A stretch of 7,778 bases of DNA from Pseudomonadota bacterium (GTDB taxonomy: Bacteria > Pseudomonadota > Gammaproteobacteria > Xanthomonadales > Xanthomonadaceae). The stretch covers positions 1 to 7,778 of the forward strand of contig JAEWGI010000057.1 in NCBI GenBank assembly GCA_023388355.1. Reading direction: 5' to 3'. The notes below the pieces were generated by a model. It saw only the letters and a program-made list of their open reading frames with translations. It searched no databases and had not been told where the DNA came from. This document shows, piece by piece, positions 5,320-7,778 of the stretch; position 1 is the first letter of the stretch, and the number at the start of each line of letters is the position of its first letter. Position numbers and translations under genes: made by a program.

Positions 5320-5375
5320 TCCGCAAGGATCGGCATCTGCGCGGCCGCCACCAATGGCTGCCTGCGCGGTCGCCG

Positions 5376-6605
5376 CTACTGCTGTCGCAAGGCCTCGATC
5401 GGATCGAGCTGGCTGGCCTTGCGCGCGGGGTAGTAGCCGAAGAACAGGCCGGTGGCGATCGAAAACCCGGCCGCCAGCGCGATCACCCGGCCGTTGAGCT
5501 CCACCGGCAGTTCGCTGTTGAACTGGCCGACCAGCAGCGCGCCGCCGATACCGATCAGGATCCCGAGCAATCCGCCGCCCAGCGACAGCAGCATCGCCTC
5601 GGCCAGGAACTGGCGGCGGATGTCGGTCGGTCCCGCGCCGACCGCCATGCGCAGGCCGATCTCGCGGATGCGCTCGGTCACCGACACCAGCATGATGTTC
5701 ATGATGCCGATGCCGCCGACAATCAGCGAGATCGTCGCGACCGCGCCCAGCAGCCAGGACATCAGCCGCGTGGTCGCCGTGCGCGTGGCCACGATCTCGG
5801 ACATGTTGCGCACCCGGAAATCGTCCTCGGCGCCCGGCGCGATGCGGTGGCGCTGGCGCAGCAGCGATTCGATCTCGCCCTGCACGTAGCCCAGGTCGTC
5901 GGGATTGGACACCGCCAGCGAGATTTCCATCACCGCGCCCGGCGGCATGCCCATCGCACCCATCAGCCGTCGGCGCGCGGTTTCCAGCGGCACCATCACG
6001 ATCTCGTCCTGGTCGCGGCCCCAGCTGCTCTGGCCCTTGGGTGCAAGCGTGCCGGCCACGATCAGCGGCACGCGGCCGATGCGGATGGTCTCGCCGATCC
6101 CGCTTTCGTCGCCGAACAGCTCGCGGCGCACGGTCTCGCCGATCAGCACCGACTTGTCGTCGCCGGACTGCTCGAAAGCCGCGCCTTCCTCGATCGTCCA
6201 GCCGTTGATCACCAGGTAGTCGGGATCGACGCCCTGCCAGCTGCTGTTCCAGTTGCGCTCGGCATGCACCACCTGGCTGCTGCCGCGCAGCGAACCGGAG
6301 ATGTACTGCACCTCGGGAATCTCGCTGCGGATCGCGTCCACGTCGTCCTGGTTCAGGGTGAAGAAGCTGCTCGCGCTCATGCGTACGCCGCCGCTGCGGC
6401 GCGCCACGTTGGGCGAGATGTCCAGCCGCTGCGATCCCAGCCCGGCCACCATCTTGTCGATCTCCGCCTGCGTGCCCTGCCCCACCGACACCATCACGAT
6501 CACCGAGGCGATGCCGATGATCACCCCCAGCGACGTCAGCGCGCTGCGCATCCAGTTGCCGCGCAGTGCGAGGAGGGCGGTGCGGAGGATGTCTGTGGGG
6601 AGCAT
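5376..6605 (-). CDS. ABC transporter permease, MacB/FtsX type
   Basis: A 409-residue inner-membrane subunit of a MacB-like (type VII) ABC transporter, working with the ATPase encoded upstream and the periplasmic adaptor. The order is: short cytoplasmic start, TM1 (about 22-43), a large periplasmic MacB_PCD domain (about 45-280), then the FtsX core with TM2 (284-306), TM3 (334-360) and TM4 (376-395). The diagnostic block IMNIMLVSVTERIREIGLRM (301-320) and the ending YYPARKASQLDPIEALRQQ are classic. ATG 6605 (MLPTDILRTALLAL) gives the family N-terminus. The frame is open 59 codons further up, but that part is repeat-derived and contains a stretch overlapping the ATPase gene. Upstream of the ATG is a C-rich run without a ribosome-binding site. 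In E. coli MacB the ATPase is fused to this domain; here they are separate (233 + 409 residues, about the fused length). Confidence 0.93.
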   Translation of the reverse strand: MLPTDILRTALLALRGNWMRSALTSLGVIIGIASVIVMVSVGQGTQAEIDKMVAGLGSQRLDISPNVARRSGGVRMSASSFFTLNQDDVDAIRSEIPEVQYISGSLRGSSQVVHAERNWNSSWQGVDPDYLVINGWTIEEGAAFEQSGDDKSVLIGETVRRELFGDESGIGETIRIGRVPLIVAGTLAPKGQSSWGRDQDEIVMVPLETARRRLMGAMGMPPGAVMEISLAVSNPDDLGYVQGEIESLLRQRHRIAPGAEDDFRVRNMSEIVATRTATTRLMSWLLGAVATISLIVGGIGIMNIMLVSVTERIREIGLRMAVGAGPTDIRRQFLAEAMLLSLGGGLLGILIGIGGALLVGQFNSELPVELNGRVIALAAGFSIATGLFFGYYPARKASQLDPIEALRQQ

Positions 6606-6661
6606 GGGATTGGGGTTTGGGGGTTGGAGGTGAATGCTGGTGGTTGGTGGCTGGTGGTGGG
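6606..6661 (+). repeat. G-rich low-complexity tract directly before the permease start
   Basis: The plus strand carries G-tracts at 6606-6608, 6612-6615 and 6619-6623 with 3-base loops, then GG pairs spaced through a GGTGGTT-type run to GGGG at 6658-6661. This can form a G-quadruplex of two tiers, or three tiers with one defect. In the mRNA it is C-rich (CCCCAATCCC then ATG). The composition matches the spacer repeats of Xanthomonadaceae and resembles, in opposite orientation, the repeat before folA. Confidence 0.5.
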
Positions 6662-6749
6662 GCCATTGGTGGAAGTGATGCGTTGCGGGGTGCCGGGTCC
6701 GGCCCGATCGTTCGGCAACCCGGCCTTCCGATACGAGCACCAACCACCA
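6638..6749. repeat. nested inverted repeats in the ATPase-permease spacer
   Basis: TGGTGGTTGGTG (6638-6649) and CACCAACCACCA (6738-6749) are perfect 12-bp inverted repeats. Inside them GCCGGGT (6692-6698) and ACCCGGC (6718-6724) form a second stem with a 19-nt loop. Together they span most of the 145-bp spacer and end at the ATPase stop codon. The transcript could fold into a long structured element between the two genes, like repetitive palindromic elements that alter relative expression of operon members. Confidence 0.5.
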
Positions 6750-6750
6750 A

Positions 6751-7452
6751 CTATTGCCCTCCCGCCTCCTCGTGCAGCTCACCGTCGCGCATCACGCAGA
6801 CGCGATCCGCATGCGCCGCGACCTCCGCGTCATGGGTGATCAGCACCACCGTGTGGTCCTCGTCGCGCAGGCGTTTGAACAGGGCCAGGATCTCCTCGCC
6901 GGTCTTCGAGTCGAGCGCGCCGGTGGGTTCGTCGGCGAGCAGGATGGGCGGGCGGTTGATCAGGGCGCGGGCGATCGCCACGCGCTGCTGCTGGCCGCCC
7001 GACAGTTCGCTCGGGCGATGCTGCGTGCGCCCGTCCAGGCCCACCGCCGCAAGCGCTTCCAGGGCGATGCGCCGGCGTTCGGCCGGCGGCACCCGGGCGT
7101 AGCCCAGGGGCATGGCCACGTTGTCCTCGGCCGACATCCGCGGCAGCAGGTTGAAGCCCTGGAACACGAAGCCGATCTTGTCGCGACGCAGCGCCGCCAG
7201 CTCCTCGCGGTCCAGGGTCGCCACGTCGACGCCGTCGCACAGGTACTGGCCGGACGTCGGCGTGTCGAGGCAGCCGACCATGTTCATCAGGGTCGACTTG
7301 CCCGAACCGGACGGCCCCATGATCGCGACGAACTCGCCGCGCGCGATGCGCAGGTCCACGCCGGCCAGCGCCACCACCTCGGCCTGGCTGCCCTCGGCAT
7401 AGACCTTGCGCAGGTTGCGGGTCTCGATCACCGGCGTGCCGTTCGCGCTCAT
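6751..7452 (-). CDS. ABC transporter ATP-binding protein, MacB/LolD type
   Basis: A 233-residue nucleotide-binding subunit powering the MacB-like permease encoded downstream. All motifs are present: Walker A GPSGSGKST (46-54), Q-loop Gln98 in FVFQGFNLLP, signature LSGGQQQRVAIARAL (150-164), Walker B ILLADEP (170-176) with catalytic Glu175, D-loop GALD (178-181) and switch His207 in THD. The YAEGSQAEVVALAGVDL segment (18-34) is the A-loop region typical of the MacB/LolD/FtsE group, with Tyr18 stacking on adenine. ATG 7452 overlaps the adaptor stop as ATGA, giving translational coupling and a fixed start. The substrate is not predictable; LolD was considered, but the adaptor and single MacB-type permease favour a MacAB-like system. 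Confidence 0.95.
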   Translation of the reverse strand: MSANGTPVIETRNLRKVYAEGSQAEVVALAGVDLRIARGEFVAIMGPSGSGKSTLMNMVGCLDTPTSGQYLCDGVDVATLDREELAALRRDKIGFVFQGFNLLPRMSAEDNVAMPLGYARVPPAERRRIALEALAAVGLDGRTQHRPSELSGGQQQRVAIARALINRPPILLADEPTGALDSKTGEEILALFKRLRDEDHTVVLITHDAEVAAHADRVCVMRDGELHEEAGGQ

Positions 7453-7778
7453 CGGCGCGCGCGCTCGCCGGTGATGATCTCGTCGCCGGCCTCCACGCCG
7501 CCGCGGATCTCGGTGCTGCTGCCGTCGCTGGCACCGACCCGCACCTGCACCGCCTCGCGCTGGCCGTCGACCAGGCGGTACAGCGTGGTGCGGGTGGCGC
7601 CAAGGGACGATGCCAGCGCCGCATTCCAGCGCGCACGCTGGGCGTCGTCGAGGGTGCGGGTGAAGTCGGCGAAGCTCTCCTGCATGCGCTCGAGCATGCG
7701 CTGGCGGATCTGCGCGCGCACCGCCGGATCCGGCGCGCCGCCGCCCACGCCCGGCGCGCCGCCGGGGCGCGCCTGCGC
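7449..7778 (-). CDS. Periplasmic adaptor of MacA/HlyD (RND-type) family, C-terminal part (runs off right edge)
   Basis: The last 109 residues of a larger protein whose start lies beyond the window. It would be the periplasmic membrane-fusion subunit linking the inner-membrane ABC complex to an outer-membrane channel. The final segment VQVRVGASDGSSTEIRGGVEAGDEIITG (visible 78-104) matches the membrane-proximal domain of MacA-like adaptors. Before it comes a Gly/Pro-rich linker (visible 1-19) and a predicted helical stretch with LDDAQRARW (visible 43-51), not part of the minimal MacA fold and reminiscent of the LTxxQ motif of Spy/CpxP proteins. Its TGA overlaps the ATPase ATG by 4 nt, so it is the upstream gene of this operon. 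A signal peptide or membrane anchor would be outside the window. Confidence 0.85.
   Translation of the reverse strand, partial: AQARPGGAPGVGGGAPDPAVRAQIRQRMLERMQESFADFTRTLDDAQRARWNAALASSLGATRTTLYRLVDGQREAVQVRVGASDGSSTEIRGGVEAGDEIITGERARR

Larger units (their letters stand above)
4942..5375. other. 434-bp intergenic region without a convincing gene
   Basis: This lies between the permease stop and dgkA, both on the minus strand. Frames of 79 to 137 codons remain open here on both strands, but their products are Arg/Pro/Ala-rich, resemble no family and look like high-GC chance ORFs. What the region does hold is a three-armed CCGGAA/TTCCGG structure near dgkA (4963-4992), an AT-rich patch that may be the dgkA promoter (5053-5070), two strong hairpins (5214-5232, 5241-5256) and a near-palindrome (5301-5319). 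No tRNA or recognised ncRNA was seen. Confidence 0.6.

Noticed and set aside
4941..5354. A 137-codon minus-strand frame in the gap upstream of dgkA
   Set aside because: The product has no recognised motif, a composition typical of random high-GC DNA, and no ribosome-binding site, and it runs through hairpin sequences.
3952..5433. A 493-codon plus-strand frame opposite terC and dgkA
   Set aside because: It is antisense to two clear membrane-protein genes, Ser/Thr/Arg-rich, with no family resemblance.
6638..6661. Short GGTGGTT repeats considered as a CRISPR or VNTR array
   Set aside because: The units are too short and irregular, with no spacers of uniform length; best described as a low-complexity spacer repeat.
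5094..6839. A 581-codon open frame on the plus strand opposite the permease
   Set aside because: It is His/Arg/Ala/Gln-rich, without motifs, and runs antisense to a clear MacB/FtsX permease and through the repeat spacer; a GC-driven shadow.

Overview
The window looks like chromosome of a high-GC gammaproteobacterium of the Xanthomonadaceae/Lysobacteraceae (Lysobacter, Luteimonas or Pseudoxanthomonas-like). The basis is the strong G/C bias at third codon positions, a 127-residue ApaG ending in PRTLH, the lgt-thyA-folA linkage, and short C/G-rich spacer repeats of the GGGGATTC and CCACCAAC kind that litter intergenic spaces in this family. The genus is an inference; no rRNA or other marker is present.

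Layout, left to right. (1) 1-127: one end of an IS481-family insertion sequence. Its transposase reads leftward out of the window and its tip abuts a CTAG target. (2) 210-1436, plus strand: apaG and apaH. (3) 1448-4941, minus strand, read from right to left: dgkA, a terC-family gene, lgt, thyA, folA. lgt and thyA overlap by 4 nt. folA converges on apaH with an 11-bp gap. (4) 4942-5375: a 434-bp gap without a convincing gene, holding hairpins and a candidate promoter. (5) 5376-7778, minus strand: a split MacAB-type operon read as periplasmic adaptor (cut by the right edge), ABC ATPase, then permease. The adaptor and ATPase genes overlap by 4 nt, while ATPase and permease are separated by a 145-bp repetitive spacer.

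Functionally, ThyA produces dihydrofolate while making dTMP, and FolA recycles it to tetrahydrofolate. Lgt loads diacylglyceryl onto prolipoproteins. DgkA phosphorylates diacylglycerol, so phospholipid turnover enzymes sit together. The TerC protein is a candidate metal (Mn2+) exporter of the YgdQ type. ApaH hydrolyses Ap4A. The ABC operon should form an envelope-spanning efflux or export machine whose substrate cannot be read from sequence.

This is mainly a conserved housekeeping locus, and I found no convincing new multi-gene system. The least ordinary signals are: the IS481 leader, where a perfect 13-bp inverted repeat pairs across the transposase ribosome-binding site and a short leader ORF overlaps the transposase start; the IS junction just upstream of a possibly leaderless apaG; the repetitive, G-quadruplex-prone spacer directly before the permease start, which lacks a ribosome-binding site; and a helical LDxxQRxRW segment inserted in the adaptor C-terminus.
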